A stretch of 64,000 bases of DNA from an uncultured Rikenellaceae bacterium (GCA_946486375.1 CAMLTW010000004.1:186001-250000); one strand, 5' to 3'; counted from the first letter of the stretch, positions 17,243-26,451 are shown. The notes: a model not told the origin generated them from the sequence alone. A program made the numbers and translations.

Positions 17243-17764
17243 ATGAAAAAGATATCAATGCTGGCCATGACGTTGATCATCGCATCGACAAGCAGCCTTT
17301 TCGGACAATCCCCTTCGGACCTTTATTTCATCGGAACACCGAAGTATAACCCGGAAACGTATGAAACCCTTGCAGGATTTACAAAGTTTGGAATACATTC
17401 GTCGACGGGTGAAATCTTAAATATATCGGCTTTTTCCGCCTGGTCACGCGCACAGAATTATTCGCTGGCGATGCTGTCTGTTCGCAACGGGGAAAATCCT
17501 AAAACAGTCGATTTGCCTATCTCCGAGTTAGACAGGTTGCAGCCGATCGACATCGAGCAGTTTGTAAGCGTCAAAACAAAAGAGCAGGCGCAAGACTGGT
17601 TTCAAAAGAATCATCGGAATCCGAAAGTATGGGTGATCGATCGATCCGAGTTTTACAAATCTTCTCCGTCGCTTCAGGAAAACGACCGAATGATCCTGCG
17701 GGAGGTTCGGTTGCATCCGAAGCTATTGCCTTTTACAGAACCCGTAACACTCACGATCGAATAA
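17243..17764 (+). CDS. Small secreted protein, paralog B
   Basis: 173 residues, starting at MKKISMLAM (17243). The frame is open a further 7 codons upstream, but that extension is not shared with paralog A. It has the same signal peptide as the protein at 15277 and is 83% identical to it. Substitutions cluster around residues 48-70 and at the C-terminus, while AQDWFQKNHRNPKVWVIDRS is identical. It is followed by a terminator nearly identical to that after paralog A. No HExxH domain lies upstream, so it is an orphan if these proteins are partners of the tip domain. Confidence 0.75.
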   Translation: MKKISMLAMTLIIASTSSLFGQSPSDLYFIGTPKYNPETYETLAGFTKFGIHSSTGEILNISAFSAWSRAQNYSLAMLSVRNGENPKTVDLPISELDRLQPIDIEQFVSVKTKEQAQDWFQKNHRNPKVWVIDRSEFYKSSPSLQENDRMILREVRLHPKLLPFTEPVTLTIE

Positions 17765-17772
17765 CCCCCTCG

Positions 17773-17816
17773 AACCGGAGCGGAGGCAAAACTCATGTCT
17801 TCCGCTCCGGTTTTTT
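17773..17816 (+). terminator. Rho-independent terminator after paralog B
   Basis: AACCGGAGCGGA (17773-17784) pairs with TCCGCTCCGGTT (17801-17812) followed by T residues. Duplicate of the terminator at 15805-15850. Confidence 0.8.
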
Positions 17817-17846
17817 AAATTTGGTTAATCCAATGCTGAAAACGAA

Positions 17847-17878
17847 ATACGGAGCCCAAAGGCTCCGTATTGTTTTTT
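17847..17878. terminator. Bidirectional terminator between the accessory locus and polA
   Basis: ATACGGAGCC (17847-17856), loop CAAA, GGCTCCGTAT (17861-17870), then TGTTTTTTT on the plus strand and TTTCGTTTT on the minus strand. It backs up the plus-strand terminator and ends polA on the minus strand. Confidence 0.75.
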
Positions 17879-17897
17879 TGCATCCCGGAAAAGCGGC

Positions 17898-20819
17898 TCA
17901 ATGCGCTTCCAGCCAGTTGGCCCCGATGCCGCATTCGGCGATCAGCGGAATCCGCAGCGCGACTGCCTGCTCCATTCCTTCCACGACGATCCGTTCCACC
18001 AGCTCCCGTTCCTCCGGATAGAGATTCAGCACCAGTTCGTCGTGCACCTGCAGGATGATCCGGGATTTCAGCGCGTTTTCCCGCAGCCGCCGATCCACCT
18101 CGATCATCGCCAGCTTGATGATGTCGGCGGCGCTTCCCTGAATCGGCGCGTTCACGGCGTTCCGCTCCGCCAGTCCCCGCACCACGCTGTTGGAGGATTT
18201 GATGTCGGGCAAAAACCGCTTCCGCCCGAACAGGGTCGAAACGTAACCCGTTTCCCGCGCCTCGCGGATGCTCCGGTCTATATACGTCTTCACGCCCCGA
18301 TACGTATTGAAATATCCCTCGATGATCTGCCGGGCCTCGCCGCGCGGAATCGTCAGCCGCTGCGAAAGGCCGAACGCGGAGATGCCGTAGATGATCCCGA
18401 AGTTGGCCGTCTTCGCCTGCCGCCGCTGGTCGCGGGTCACCTCCGTTTCCGGTACCCCGAACAATTTGGCGGCCGTGGCCGAATGGATGTCCTTGTTTTC
18501 CGTAAAGGCTTCGATCATGTGTTCGTCCCCGCTCAGATGGGCCATCAGCCGGAGTTCCACCTGGCTGTAATCCGCCGACAGGATCAGGCACCCTTCCTCG
18601 GAAGGGATGAACGCCCGGCGCAGCATCCGTCCCCGCTCGTCCCGGATCGGGATGTTCTGCAGGTTGGGATTGTTGGAACTGAGCCTTCCGGTGGCGGTCA
18701 CCGCCTGGTTGAAAGACGTATGGATTTTTCCCGTTTTCGGGTTGATCAGCTGGGGCAGAGCGTCGATATAAGTCGACAGGAGCTTTTTCAACCCCCGGTA
18801 TTCCAGGATCAGTCCGATGACCGGATGCCGGTCGGCGATGCTTTGCAAATATTCCTCATCCGTTTTATACTGCCCCGTTCGGGTCATCTTGGCTTTCGGG
18901 TCGATCTTCATGCGTCCGAAAAGCGCCTCGCCCAACTGCTTGGCCGAATTGACGTTCAGGCCCGGATCGCCTACCATCTCCCGGATGCGGTCTTCCAGCC
19001 CCACCAATTCGACGGACAGTTCCTGCCCATAGTTTTTCAGGCTGGCGGAGTCGATCTTGACCCCCTCGGTTTCCATCGAAGCCAACACCCGGATCAGCGG
19101 TTCCTCGATTTTGGAATAGAGTTCCGCCAGCCCCTGCTCTTCCAGCAAAGGCCAGAGCACATTTTTCAGCCGCAGGGTCACATCGGCATCCTCCGCCGCA
19201 TAGGCCGCCGCCTTTTCCACCGGTACCAGATCCATCGTGATCTGTTTCGCCCCTTTTCCGATCAGGGTTTCGATCGGCACGGGAGCATAATTCAGATAAC
19301 GCTTGGCCAGAAAATCCATCCCGTGCCGGGATTCGGGATCGAGCAGGTAGTGAATGATCATCGTATCGTACAAAAACCCCTTCACCTCGATTCCGTACTG
19401 TCCGAGCACCATCAAGTCGAACTTGGCGTTCTGGGCCGTCTTGGAAATCCCTTCGTTTTCGAGCGCCGGTTTGAAGTACGCCAGAATTTCGAGTGTTTTT
19501 TCCCGATCCGCCGGACAGGGCACATAGTAAGCCTCGTATTCCTTCACTGCGAAGGACAGCCCTACCAGCCGGTCGCCGAACACGTCGAATCCGGTGGTTT
19601 CGGTATCGAAACAGAAATTGTCCGCCGCCGAAAGCCGGTCGGCCAGTCGCCGCAGCTCTTCCGGAGCGGTCACGGTATGATAAGCATGGGGCACCTTGTC
19701 GATGTTGTCGTACATATCGTCGGCCTCCTGCAAATCCTGCGCCGGAGCCGCTCCAAACAGGCTTCCCTGCGTGGCGCTTCCGCCCGCCGTGTTCCCCATC
19801 CCGGCGAACACCCCGGCGTTCCCCGAAGCGTTTTCCGGCTTCGGACTACCCGCAACACTCTCCGTTCCGAAAGCCAGCGTTCCCTGCGCCGCGCTTCCGG
19901 CGGCAGGAGAGGATGACGGCATCGCCGTTTCGGACGTTCCCGGCGCGGCCCCGAAAAGCTCCATGTTTTTCAGGAAAGAGGTGAACCCCAGCTCGTAAAA
20001 CACTTCCTTCAACGCATCGAAATCGGGCCGCTCCATCACCAGCTTGTCCGGCTCGAACGCGATCGGCACGTTCAGCTCGATCGTAGCCAGTTGCTTGGCC
20101 AGTCGGATCTGATCTTCCAGCGCGGCGATGTTCTCCCCGCAACGCCCTTTGATTTCGGAAGCCCGCGCAATGATGTCTTCCGCCGTTCCGTATTGACAGA
20201 CCAGCTTGATGGCGCTTTTCTCGCCGATGCCCGGCACCCCCGGAATATTGTCGGAAGCGTCTCCCCACAAGGCCAGCACGTCGATCACCTTCTTGGGATC
20301 GTCCACCCCGTAATGTTCCCGTATCTGCTCCATGCCCACGACCTCGATGCCGTCGGCCCCTTTCCGCTGTTTGTAAATGTAAACGGAAGGCTGCACCAGC
20401 TGCCCGAAATCCTTGTCGGGCGTAACCATATACACCTCGAACCCCTCGCCGGCCGCCTTGCAGGACAGCGTGCCGATCACGTCGTCGGCCTCGTAACCCT
20501 GAATTTCCAGGATCGGAATCCGGAGCGCTTCCAGAATCCGCTTGATATAGGGCGTGGAAAGAATAATATCCTCCGGCGTGGAATCCCGGTTGGCCTTGTA
20601 ATCGGGATAGAGTTTCGTCCGGAAACTTCCCCCTTTGGGGTCGAAAGCCACCCCGATGTAATGGGGCTGCTCGCGGCGGATGATGTCCCCCAGCAGTTTC
20701 GTGAAACCGAACACCGCCGAAGTGTTCATGCCGTCCCGGTTGCGCATCGGACGCCCGATGAAGGCATAGTAAGACCTGAAAATCAGGGCGTAGGCATCTA
20801 TCAAAAAAAGTTTTTTCAT
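17898..20819 (-). CDS. polA: DNA polymerase I
   Basis: 973-residue Pol I for repair and Okazaki-fragment processing. An N-terminal 5'-nuclease spans residues about 1-290 (AFDPKGGSFR, YKANRDSTPEDI, GYEADDVIGT, GDASDNIPGVPGIGEK). An active-looking 3'-5' exonuclease starts around residue 403 (FDTETTGFD intact). The polymerase domain has motif A DYSQVELR, motif B KTANFGIIYG and motif C VHDELV. Between nuclease and exonuclease, about residues 296-375, is an unusual Gly/Ala/Ser-rich low-complexity linker. It overlaps the end of queD by 4 bp (ATGA), so the two are co-transcribed. Confidence 0.97.
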   Translation of the reverse strand: MKKLFLIDAYALIFRSYYAFIGRPMRNRDGMNTSAVFGFTKLLGDIIRREQPHYIGVAFDPKGGSFRTKLYPDYKANRDSTPEDIILSTPYIKRILEALRIPILEIQGYEADDVIGTLSCKAAGEGFEVYMVTPDKDFGQLVQPSVYIYKQRKGADGIEVVGMEQIREHYGVDDPKKVIDVLALWGDASDNIPGVPGIGEKSAIKLVCQYGTAEDIIARASEIKGRCGENIAALEDQIRLAKQLATIELNVPIAFEPDKLVMERPDFDALKEVFYELGFTSFLKNMELFGAAPGTSETAMPSSSPAAGSAAQGTLAFGTESVAGSPKPENASGNAGVFAGMGNTAGGSATQGSLFGAAPAQDLQEADDMYDNIDKVPHAYHTVTAPEELRRLADRLSAADNFCFDTETTGFDVFGDRLVGLSFAVKEYEAYYVPCPADREKTLEILAYFKPALENEGISKTAQNAKFDLMVLGQYGIEVKGFLYDTMIIHYLLDPESRHGMDFLAKRYLNYAPVPIETLIGKGAKQITMDLVPVEKAAAYAAEDADVTLRLKNVLWPLLEEQGLAELYSKIEEPLIRVLASMETEGVKIDSASLKNYGQELSVELVGLEDRIREMVGDPGLNVNSAKQLGEALFGRMKIDPKAKMTRTGQYKTDEEYLQSIADRHPVIGLILEYRGLKKLLSTYIDALPQLINPKTGKIHTSFNQAVTATGRLSSNNPNLQNIPIRDERGRMLRRAFIPSEEGCLILSADYSQVELRLMAHLSGDEHMIEAFTENKDIHSATAAKLFGVPETEVTRDQRRQAKTANFGIIYGISAFGLSQRLTIPRGEARQIIEGYFNTYRGVKTYIDRSIREARETGYVSTLFGRKRFLPDIKSSNSVVRGLAERNAVNAPIQGSAADIIKLAMIEVDRRLRENALKSRIILQVHDELVLNLYPEERELVERIVVEGMEQAVALRIPLIAECGIGANWLEAH

Positions 20820-21286
20820 CGAATTTCTCTCGCTTGTGGATTATCGGAAAGGTACCATTCCGCGTAGGAGGTGGCCGTTTCGTGGAGCTTGAGGCTGAAC
20901 AGGGTCACGCCCGCAGGCAGCTCGGCCCGGATCAGGTCGGCGAAAAGGGCGATCATGTTCTCGCAGGTCGGCTGGTAGTCCACGCACTCCACCTTTCCGA
21001 AATGGGCGCGGATTCCCTCCACCAGCTCCGCATTTTCCGCCGTCCGCCGCACCACGAAAGCGTGGTCGAAACGATCCGTCACCGTCCGGTTCACGATTCG
21101 TTTGAGCTCCCCGAAATCCATCACCATGCCGTTCTTGGGATCGGCCGGATCGTGCTTCGGAGTACCGCAGACCGTTACGAAAAACCGGTAAGAGTGTCCG
21201 TGCACCTGACGGCACGGCCCGTCGTACCCTTCCAGCGCGTGGGACATTTCGAAGGAAAACTCCTTGGTGAGACGTATGACAGCCAT
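20816..21286 (-). CDS. queD: 6-carboxy-5,6,7,8-tetrahydropterin synthase
   Basis: 156-residue QueD of the PTPS family, making carboxytetrahydropterin from dihydroneopterin triphosphate on the route to queuosine. The zinc ligands are His in MSHAL and the pair in VHGHSY. The catalytic Cys is in GPCRQVHGH, His in RFDHAFV, and the substrate-binding Glu in KLHETATS. The Cys supports QueD rather than the eukaryotic-type PTPS. First gene of a two-gene operon with polA. Its -7 element at 21304-21311 leaves too short a leader for a preQ1 riboswitch. Confidence 0.92.
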   Translation of the reverse strand: MAVIRLTKEFSFEMSHALEGYDGPCRQVHGHSYRFFVTVCGTPKHDPADPKNGMVMDFGELKRIVNRTVTDRFDHAFVVRRTAENAELVEGIRAHFGKVECVDYQPTCENMIALFADLIRAELPAGVTLFSLKLHETATSYAEWYLSDNPQAREIR

Positions 21287-21303
21287 AACCTTGTTTTTAC
21301 GGA

Positions 21304-21311
21304 CAAATTTA
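21304..21311 (-). promoter_or_regulatory. -7 promoter element of queD-polA
   Basis: TAAATTTG on the minus strand, 17 bp before the queD ATG. Transcription would start near 21297. No convincing -33 element. Confidence 0.5.
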
Positions 21312-21429
21312 GCAAAAAATCAGGGAATTTCCCGGTTCCCGTCCCCGGCATCGGAAACGTTTCCGAAAGCCGCCCTCCCCGGCGGTATCCGCCGATTCCT
21401 TCCCGGCATCGAACCGCTTCTATAAAACG

Positions 21430-21460
21430 AAAAAAGGGGAGGAATCGTATTCCCTTCCCC
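21430..21460 (-). terminator. Second minus-strand terminator-like hairpin
   Basis: Read on the minus strand, GGGGAAGGGAAT and ATTCCTCCCC flank a 3-base loop, followed by T residues. It lies in the gene-free stretch 21287-21668 beyond the L31 terminator. Nothing else is visible in that stretch. Confidence 0.5.
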
Positions 21461-21573
21461 GCCCTTTCGTAAATTATTTCCGACTGTATCACAGCCGTTT
21501 CAGCTCCCCCGCTTACCCGGTCTCGAAGCGTCGAAAAACCGATCTTCCCGCTCCCTTCCTCCACTCGTTCCAT

Positions 21574-21609
21574 AAAAAAACCGTCCTTCCTGCTGTCAGG
21601 AAAAACGGT
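21574..21609 (-). terminator. Terminator of the L31 gene
   Basis: On the minus strand ACCGTTTTTCCTG pairs with CAGGAAGGACGGT, followed by seven T. About 60 bp after the L31 stop. Confidence 0.7.
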
Positions 21610-21668
21610 ATTTCTCAACCTGCCGACCGCCTGCGCGGGAGATCGCCCCCGGCCCCGACCGGCTGCAA

Positions 21669-21941
21669 CTACTGCTGTTGCTGTTTTTTCTTATCGTAAT
21701 GTTTTTGATAACGGCTCATAAACTTATCGACGCGTCCTGCGGTATCCACCAGCTTCATTTTCCCGGTATAGAACGGGTGAGAAGCACTCGAGATTTCCAT
21801 TTTGTAGACGGGATAGGTTTCGCCGTTCACTTCGATCGTTTCCCGTGTCTGAACGGCGGACCTGCACAAAAACACCTGGTCGTTGGACATGTCTTTGAAC
21901 GCCACCAACCGATAATTTTGCGGATGAATATCCTTCTTCAT
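21669..21941 (-). CDS. rpmE2: 50S ribosomal protein L31, type B
   Basis: 90-residue L31. It starts [11 protein letters not shown] and has the type B insertion [31 protein letters not shown]. It lacks the CxxC zinc motifs of type A (only one Cys), so it is the zinc-independent form, which in other bacteria replaces type A under zinc limitation. It ends in a Lys/Gln-rich tail. Single gene with its own promoter and terminator. No Zur-like site is obvious upstream, and it may be the only L31 of the organism. Confidence 0.95.
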   Translation of the reverse strand: MKKDIHPQNYRLVAFKDMSNDQVFLCRSAVQTRETIEVNGETYPVYKMEISSASHPFYTGKMKLVDTAGRVDKFMSRYQKHYDKKKQQQQ

Positions 21942-21979
21942 TAGTGCTTTGTTTTTAATCGATTAAAACTTCGAGACGG

Positions 21980-22010
21980 CAAAGATAACAACCTTTTTCC
22001 GCTTCTACAA
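21980..22010 (-). promoter_or_regulatory. Promoter of the L31 gene
   Basis: On the minus strand TTG (22008-22010), 20 bp, TATCTTTG (21980-21987). Predicted start near 21973, a leader of about 32 bases. Confidence 0.65.
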
Positions 22011-22098
22011 GACCGGCGCCTTTTTTCTCGGAAATTCCTTCCCGGATTCCGCCCGGCCCCGGAAAGAAGCGCCGGAAAACCGCACCGGCCCGGCCCCG

Positions 22099-24477
22099 TC
22101 AGTCCCGCTCCCGTTCTTCCAGATTTCCCGCTTCGACTTCCCGAACCCGCACCGTTTTCCCCCAGTTGAACCGATAGCTGGCCCCGACCCGGAAAGTCCG
22201 GACGTCCAAACGCTTGCGGCTACGCTTGGAAAACTCGGATGAAACCACGTCCAGTTTCATCCGCCCCTCCGAGTTCAGGATTTCCTCCACCCGGAAATGA
22301 AGGCTCAGCCGATCGTGGCACAAGGTTTTATAAACGCCCGCGTCGATGACCGGCAACGGTTTCCTCACCCGGTAGTTCCCCCACAAAGCGCTGCTGGTCT
22401 GGTACACGTCCAGCAGGACCCGGAACCCGGCGGGAAGCGTCATGACGGAACTCAGGCCGTAGCTGACCCCGTTGTTGCGGCGGTATTCGGTTCCGTAACG
22501 GATGTCCTGAAACGTATAGGACACTTCCCCGGTCACCTTCCACCATTGGAGAATCCGCACGGGAACCTCCACGTAAGCCGACACGTTTTGCGTCACTCCC
22601 ACGTTCTGCGTCTGTTCATAGAACAATCCGGAATCGTTGTAAACGATCTTCTGCATGGCGTCCGATCCCCGGCGGTAGGAAAGGGCGAAAACGTAATCGT
22701 CGAACAGCGTGGCTGTGAACTCCGCATTGTGCAGGTATTCCGGTTCCAGATAAGGATTCCCGATGCCGTACGAATAAGAATTGGTCGGATAGATGTACGG
22801 ATTCAGCTCCCGGAAGGAAGGCCGCACCAGCGTCCGGTTGTAGCGGAGCGAAAAAATATGCTCTTCGTCCTCCCCCGCCGCATAGCTGACCGCCGCTTCG
22901 GGGAAAAAATCCGTGTAGGAGCTTTTGTGGTTCCGGTCGGGATTGACCTGCGACCGGGGATCGGTCTGCGTATGCTCCGCCCGTAAGCCCGCTCCCAGGG
23001 CGAAGCGGCCCCATTTCCATTGGTATTTCAGGTAGGCCGCGCAGATCGCCTCCCCGTAGTCGTACCTGTCCGTATAACGCTCGTCGTCCACCCATTCCCC
23101 GCCGTTCAGCTGATTTTTATAAACGGTGGTGTTGCCGGAAGACACGTTCGCGTACTTCATCCCGGCGCTCAGCATGTCTTTGCCTCCGCGGAAAGGTCGG
23201 GAAAAATCGAGCGACGCCGTATACATCCGCCGACGGAAATCGATCCGGTTGACGGAGCGTTCCTCTTCCTCGGCAAGCAGATAAAGGTAACGGTTATCCC
23301 CGGTTTGCCGACGCTCGGATTCCAGCCAGTCCGCCTTCAGCACCAGTTTCCCCTCTTTCCGCATCAGGTGGACGTAATTGAAAGACACATTCGCATTCAT
23401 CCCCCGGCTGCGATCCCGCATCGTTTCTTCCACCTGCTCGGTGATCCGGTCGTCCGTCCGGCTGACAGAACGGGCGCGGTCATCGCTTTTGTCCATCTGC
23501 CGCGAGTAGGAGCCTTCCACGGACAGCAGGTTGCAGGAATCCGCATCGTAACCGATCCCCGCGACAACTCCGTAAGCATACGGATCCGTGATGTGCACCC
23601 GCGATTCGGAAGTGCCGGAAACGCCGGTCTCGTACACCCGATGCTCGAGCGTCATATCCTGCTTGAATTCCGCATTCGCATAATTAGCGCGCGTATAGGC
23701 CGTGAACTTTCCCTGCCGCAGGTTCAGGTTGACCCGGGGCATAAAAGAGGGCAGCACACGGCGGCTGTACTCCACGTTGGTCATCAGAACGGCCATCCCT
23801 CCGTTCTCCCGAAGCCGGGCGGTCGTGATCCGCAGGATCCTTCCGCCCATCGAAGCGGCGTCCTCTTCCGCCCCGCTGGAAACGACCACATCTATTTTCC
23901 GGACATTGTCCCCCAGGAAGGTGCTGAGGTAGTCCTGAAGCGCCTTTCCCCCCAGCCTTACCTCCCGGTCGTCGATGTACACTTTGGAAACCGTTTTGCC
24001 GTACACCTTGATCGCTTCGCGCTCTACCCAGATGCCCGGCGCCGTGCGCAGGATGTCGTTCAGCCCGATTCCCGCATACTGCTTTCCGACGGTCATCACG
24101 TATCCGTTGGAATGGCGGGCGATCTCCGATCCCCGCACCGTCACGCCGGCGATTTCCGTAGCCAGCGGGCGCAGCCGCACGGTGTCCAGCCGCACGACGC
24201 CGGATACCTGCACATCCGTCCGGTGCTTTTCATAGCCGAGGAACGAAAGCTCGAACACATAGGCCCCCGCCGGAACCGAAACGGAAAAAGTTCCGTTTTC
24301 GTCGCACGCCGTCCCGAAAGTCCGGGACGGATCAACCTTGTCCAACAGCAGAACGACGGCGCCCGGCAACGGTTCTCCGCTCTCGACCCGCACGATGCCG
24401 GACACCGGGAACCGTTCCTGCGCCGCCAGCGACAGACACCCCAGCAGCACCCAGAAAAACAAAAAAGATCGCTTCAT
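22099..24477 (-). CDS. TonB-family outer membrane beta-barrel protein with carboxypeptidase-like N-terminus
   Basis: 792 residues. A signal peptide (MKRSFLFFWVLLGCLSLAAQ) is followed by a carboxypeptidase regulatory-like domain (residues about 22-100, SGIVRVESGEPLPGAVVLL). A plug-like region follows (GIGLNDILRTAPGIWV, KVYIDDREVRL) and then a long beta-barrel ending with alternating aromatic strands (VGASYRFNWGK). This is the outer-membrane barrel family common in Bacteroidota that imports an unknown ligand or acts as an assembly/signalling partner. No SusD-like partner lies adjacent. The protein continues about 16 residues beyond the last strand, with a charged tail. Confidence 0.85.
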   Translation of the reverse strand: MKRSFLFFWVLLGCLSLAAQERFPVSGIVRVESGEPLPGAVVLLLDKVDPSRTFGTACDENGTFSVSVPAGAYVFELSFLGYEKHRTDVQVSGVVRLDTVRLRPLATEIAGVTVRGSEIARHSNGYVMTVGKQYAGIGLNDILRTAPGIWVEREAIKVYGKTVSKVYIDDREVRLGGKALQDYLSTFLGDNVRKIDVVVSSGAEEDAASMGGRILRITTARLRENGGMAVLMTNVEYSRRVLPSFMPRVNLNLRQGKFTAYTRANYANAEFKQDMTLEHRVYETGVSGTSESRVHITDPYAYGVVAGIGYDADSCNLLSVEGSYSRQMDKSDDRARSVSRTDDRITEQVEETMRDRSRGMNANVSFNYVHLMRKEGKLVLKADWLESERRQTGDNRYLYLLAEEEERSVNRIDFRRRMYTASLDFSRPFRGGKDMLSAGMKYANVSSGNTTVYKNQLNGGEWVDDERYTDRYDYGEAICAAYLKYQWKWGRFALGAGLRAEHTQTDPRSQVNPDRNHKSSYTDFFPEAAVSYAAGEDEEHIFSLRYNRTLVRPSFRELNPYIYPTNSYSYGIGNPYLEPEYLHNAEFTATLFDDYVFALSYRRGSDAMQKIVYNDSGLFYEQTQNVGVTQNVSAYVEVPVRILQWWKVTGEVSYTFQDIRYGTEYRRNNGVSYGLSSVMTLPAGFRVLLDVYQTSSALWGNYRVRKPLPVIDAGVYKTLCHDRLSLHFRVEEILNSEGRMKLDVVSSEFSKRSRKRLDVRTFRVGASYRFNWGKTVRVREVEAGNLEERERD

Positions 24478-24702
24478 TTACCTCTCTGTTTCGATAGCGA
24501 ATTGTCCCTGCGATCGCCCCGCTTCCGGCCTTTTCCCGGCATGGAACACGCCTAAACGTCACACAATATAATGCATTTTTTTCAACATGCAATCTTCCCC
24601 GCTTTTTTCGCAATGGTCGGGACGCCCCGGACGGAAGTATGCCGACAAAAACAAAGATGTCTAAAAACTTTCGGATGGCCTTTATGTATTCAAACCAATC
24701 GT

Positions 24703-24710
24703 TACCTTTG
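24703..24710 (+). promoter_or_regulatory. -7 promoter element of tag
   Basis: TACCTTTG, 19 bp before the tag ATG at 24730. No -33 TTG at the usual spacing. The rest of the interval 24478-24729 shows nothing else. Confidence 0.5.
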
Positions 24711-24729
24711 AAACATAAATTTCAGAACG

Positions 24730-25362
24730 ATGGAAGACCTGATAAACGGACGTTGCGGTTGGGCCGGAACCGACGATCTGTACGTAAAATATCACGATGA
24801 AGAATGGGGGCGACCGGTGACCGATGATAAAACCCTGTTTGAATTTCTCATTCTGGAAAGCGCTCAGGCAGGATTGGCCTGGATTACGATCCTCCGCAAA
24901 CGCGAAGGATACAGAAAGGCGTTTTACGACTTCGACGTCGAACGGGTGGCCGAGATGACTTCGGATGACATCGATCGGCTGATGCGGTTCGACGGGATCG
25001 TCAGGAACCGGCTGAAGATCGCATCCGCCATCACGAATGCCCGATGTTTCAGGACGATTCAAAAGGAGTTCGGCAGTTTCTATAATTATACCTTATCGTT
25101 CTTCCCCGGAAAGCAACCGGTCGTCAATCATTTCGAATCGCTGAACGAAATCCCTGCCGCATCCCCTGAATCGGATGCCATGAGCAAGGATATGAAAAAA
25201 CGGGGTTTCAAATTCTTCGGTTCGACCATTTGTTATGCCTACATGCAGGCTGCCGGGTTCGTGAACGATCATTTGGAGGGGTGCTTTTGCAGAGAGAAGA
25301 AAGTGCAAAACCAAGAAAACACCGACTGCAAAGAAGACCGCCATAAGTCCCCCAAAAAATAA
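24730..25362 (+). CDS. tag: DNA-3-methyladenine glycosylase I
   Basis: 210-residue Tag, a base-excision repair glycosylase removing 3-methyladenine. The zinc site is conserved: Cys9 (GRCGWAG), His22 (KYHDEEWG) and the C-terminal His and Cys in NDHLEGC. The helix-hairpin-helix-like core LAWITILRKREGYRKAF is present. The ~25 residues after the zinc site are Lys-rich and poorly conserved. A second alkylation-repair gene, ogt, lies at 61572. Confidence 0.95.
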   Translation: MEDLINGRCGWAGTDDLYVKYHDEEWGRPVTDDKTLFEFLILESAQAGLAWITILRKREGYRKAFYDFDVERVAEMTSDDIDRLMRFDGIVRNRLKIASAITNARCFRTIQKEFGSFYNYTLSFFPGKQPVVNHFESLNEIPAASPESDAMSKDMKKRGFKFFGSTICYAYMQAAGFVNDHLEGCFCREKKVQNQENTDCKEDRHKSPKK

Positions 25363-25518
25363 ACATCGAAAAATCGCCCTGCCGGCTTGACGCATACCTT
25401 AAACAAAACGGCTGAAAAGCTGTTTCACGGCAAAAAAGAGTCCCGAATAAAACGGACGGGGAGACTTCGATGGTAAAAGCGAAAAACGCACAAAACCGAA
25501 ACGACCGGCAGGCAATCC

Positions 25519-25547
25519 AAAAAAGAAGGCGCCTTTCAGGCGCCTTC
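25519..25547 (-). terminator. Terminator of the 26.9-25.6 kb minus-strand operon
   Basis: GAAGGCGCCT (25525-25534), loop TTC, AGGCGCCTTC (25538-25547). On the minus strand it is followed by TTTTTT. 28 bp after the stop of the coiled-coil lipoprotein. Confidence 0.8.
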
Positions 25548-25575
25548 ATATTGTCGTTATCTTCTATCGATCGCA

Positions 25576-26451
25576 TCACCGGTAGGCGATCACCAGCACC
25601 CGGCTGGTTTCCCAGAATTTTTCGGGGTCTTTGATAACCAGCTCGTCCACCGTGTTGCGGTCGCTCATGATCAATTCGTAAGACCCCGCCGGATGGGGCG
25701 TCACGATCGTCACCCGCTTCTCTCCGACCGCGATCCGCGTCACGTTCTCCTTGTTGACACGGGTCAGTTTGCTCAGATCGTAGTTGTTGCTCAGCACCAT
25801 CGTCCGCCCGATACCGCCCGACTTCACCACGATTCCGTCCCGAATCAGTTCCCTGTCCGAACCGACGATGTAATAAACCGTGTTGAGCCGGTCGCCCTGT
25901 TCGGCTACCGTGGATTCCAGCGTGCGGTTTTCCTCGCTCAGCCCCGCCATGCCGGAGTGAAGCGTATCCACCGTCGCGGTCAATTCCGTCACCCGGATGT
26001 GGAGACGATCCAGCTCTCCCTTCAAAGTCTCGATGTCAGCATCTTTCTCGCGGATCTGCCGGGTCAGGTTATCCACCAGCCGTTCCAGCTCCTGAATCCG
26101 GACGTTCGCCTGCCGCAGCCGCTCGGTCGAGCCTTTCAGCCGCTCGATGGTCGCCCGGTTCTGTTCCAGCAGTTCCCCGATGGCGGCGATGTCCTCGTTG
26201 ATCTGCGCCCGCTGCTCCTTGCTGATTTCGCCGTTCGTATTGGTCGTGACGATCCGTTCGCGGGTCTTGATGGCATTCAGATTCTCCGCGATCAGGTTGA
26301 TGGAGGAAAATACGTCGTCGATGATCGAATCCTTTTCCGTCACCAGAAGCGCGAGCGAATCCCGTTCTTCATGCAGCCTGTCCGGCGATTTTTTTCCGGT
26401 GCAGGAGGCCAGCGACAGTAGCGCCGCGACAACAACCAACCAATTTTTCAT
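25576..26451 (-). CDS. Coiled-coil lipoprotein (Cbp1-like)
   Basis: 291-residue lipoprotein with lipobox LASC (Cys17). Residues about 20-190 are heptad-rich coiled coil (RLRQANVRIQELERLVDNL, ADIETLKGELDRLHIRVTEL). A small C-terminal globular domain follows (residues about 195-291, YYIVGSDRELIRDGIVVKSGG). Bacteroidota genomes carry a family of this layout named after the collagen-binding protein Cbp1. The layout matches, but adhesion cannot be inferred here. It may instead act as an envelope spacer. It follows a small beta-barrel gene by 18 bp and shares its promoter and terminator. Confidence 0.75.
   Translation of the reverse strand: MKNWLVVVAALLSLASCTGKKSPDRLHEERDSLALLVTEKDSIIDDVFSSINLIAENLNAIKTRERIVTTNTNGEISKEQRAQINEDIAAIGELLEQNRATIERLKGSTERLRQANVRIQELERLVDNLTRQIREKDADIETLKGELDRLHIRVTELTATVDTLHSGMAGLSEENRTLESTVAEQGDRLNTVYYIVGSDRELIRDGIVVKSGGIGRTMVLSNNYDLSKLTRVNKENVTRIAVGEKRVTIVTPHPAGSYELIMSDRNTVDELVIKDPEKFWETSRVLVIAYR

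Noticed and set aside
20816..21311. preQ1 riboswitch upstream of queD
   Set aside because: The -7 element leaves a leader of only about 11 bases.
21430..21609. Two consecutive minus-strand hairpins as a possible small RNA gene between L31 and queD
   Set aside because: No TAnnTTTG element directs transcription into the interval, so tandem terminators are the simpler reading.
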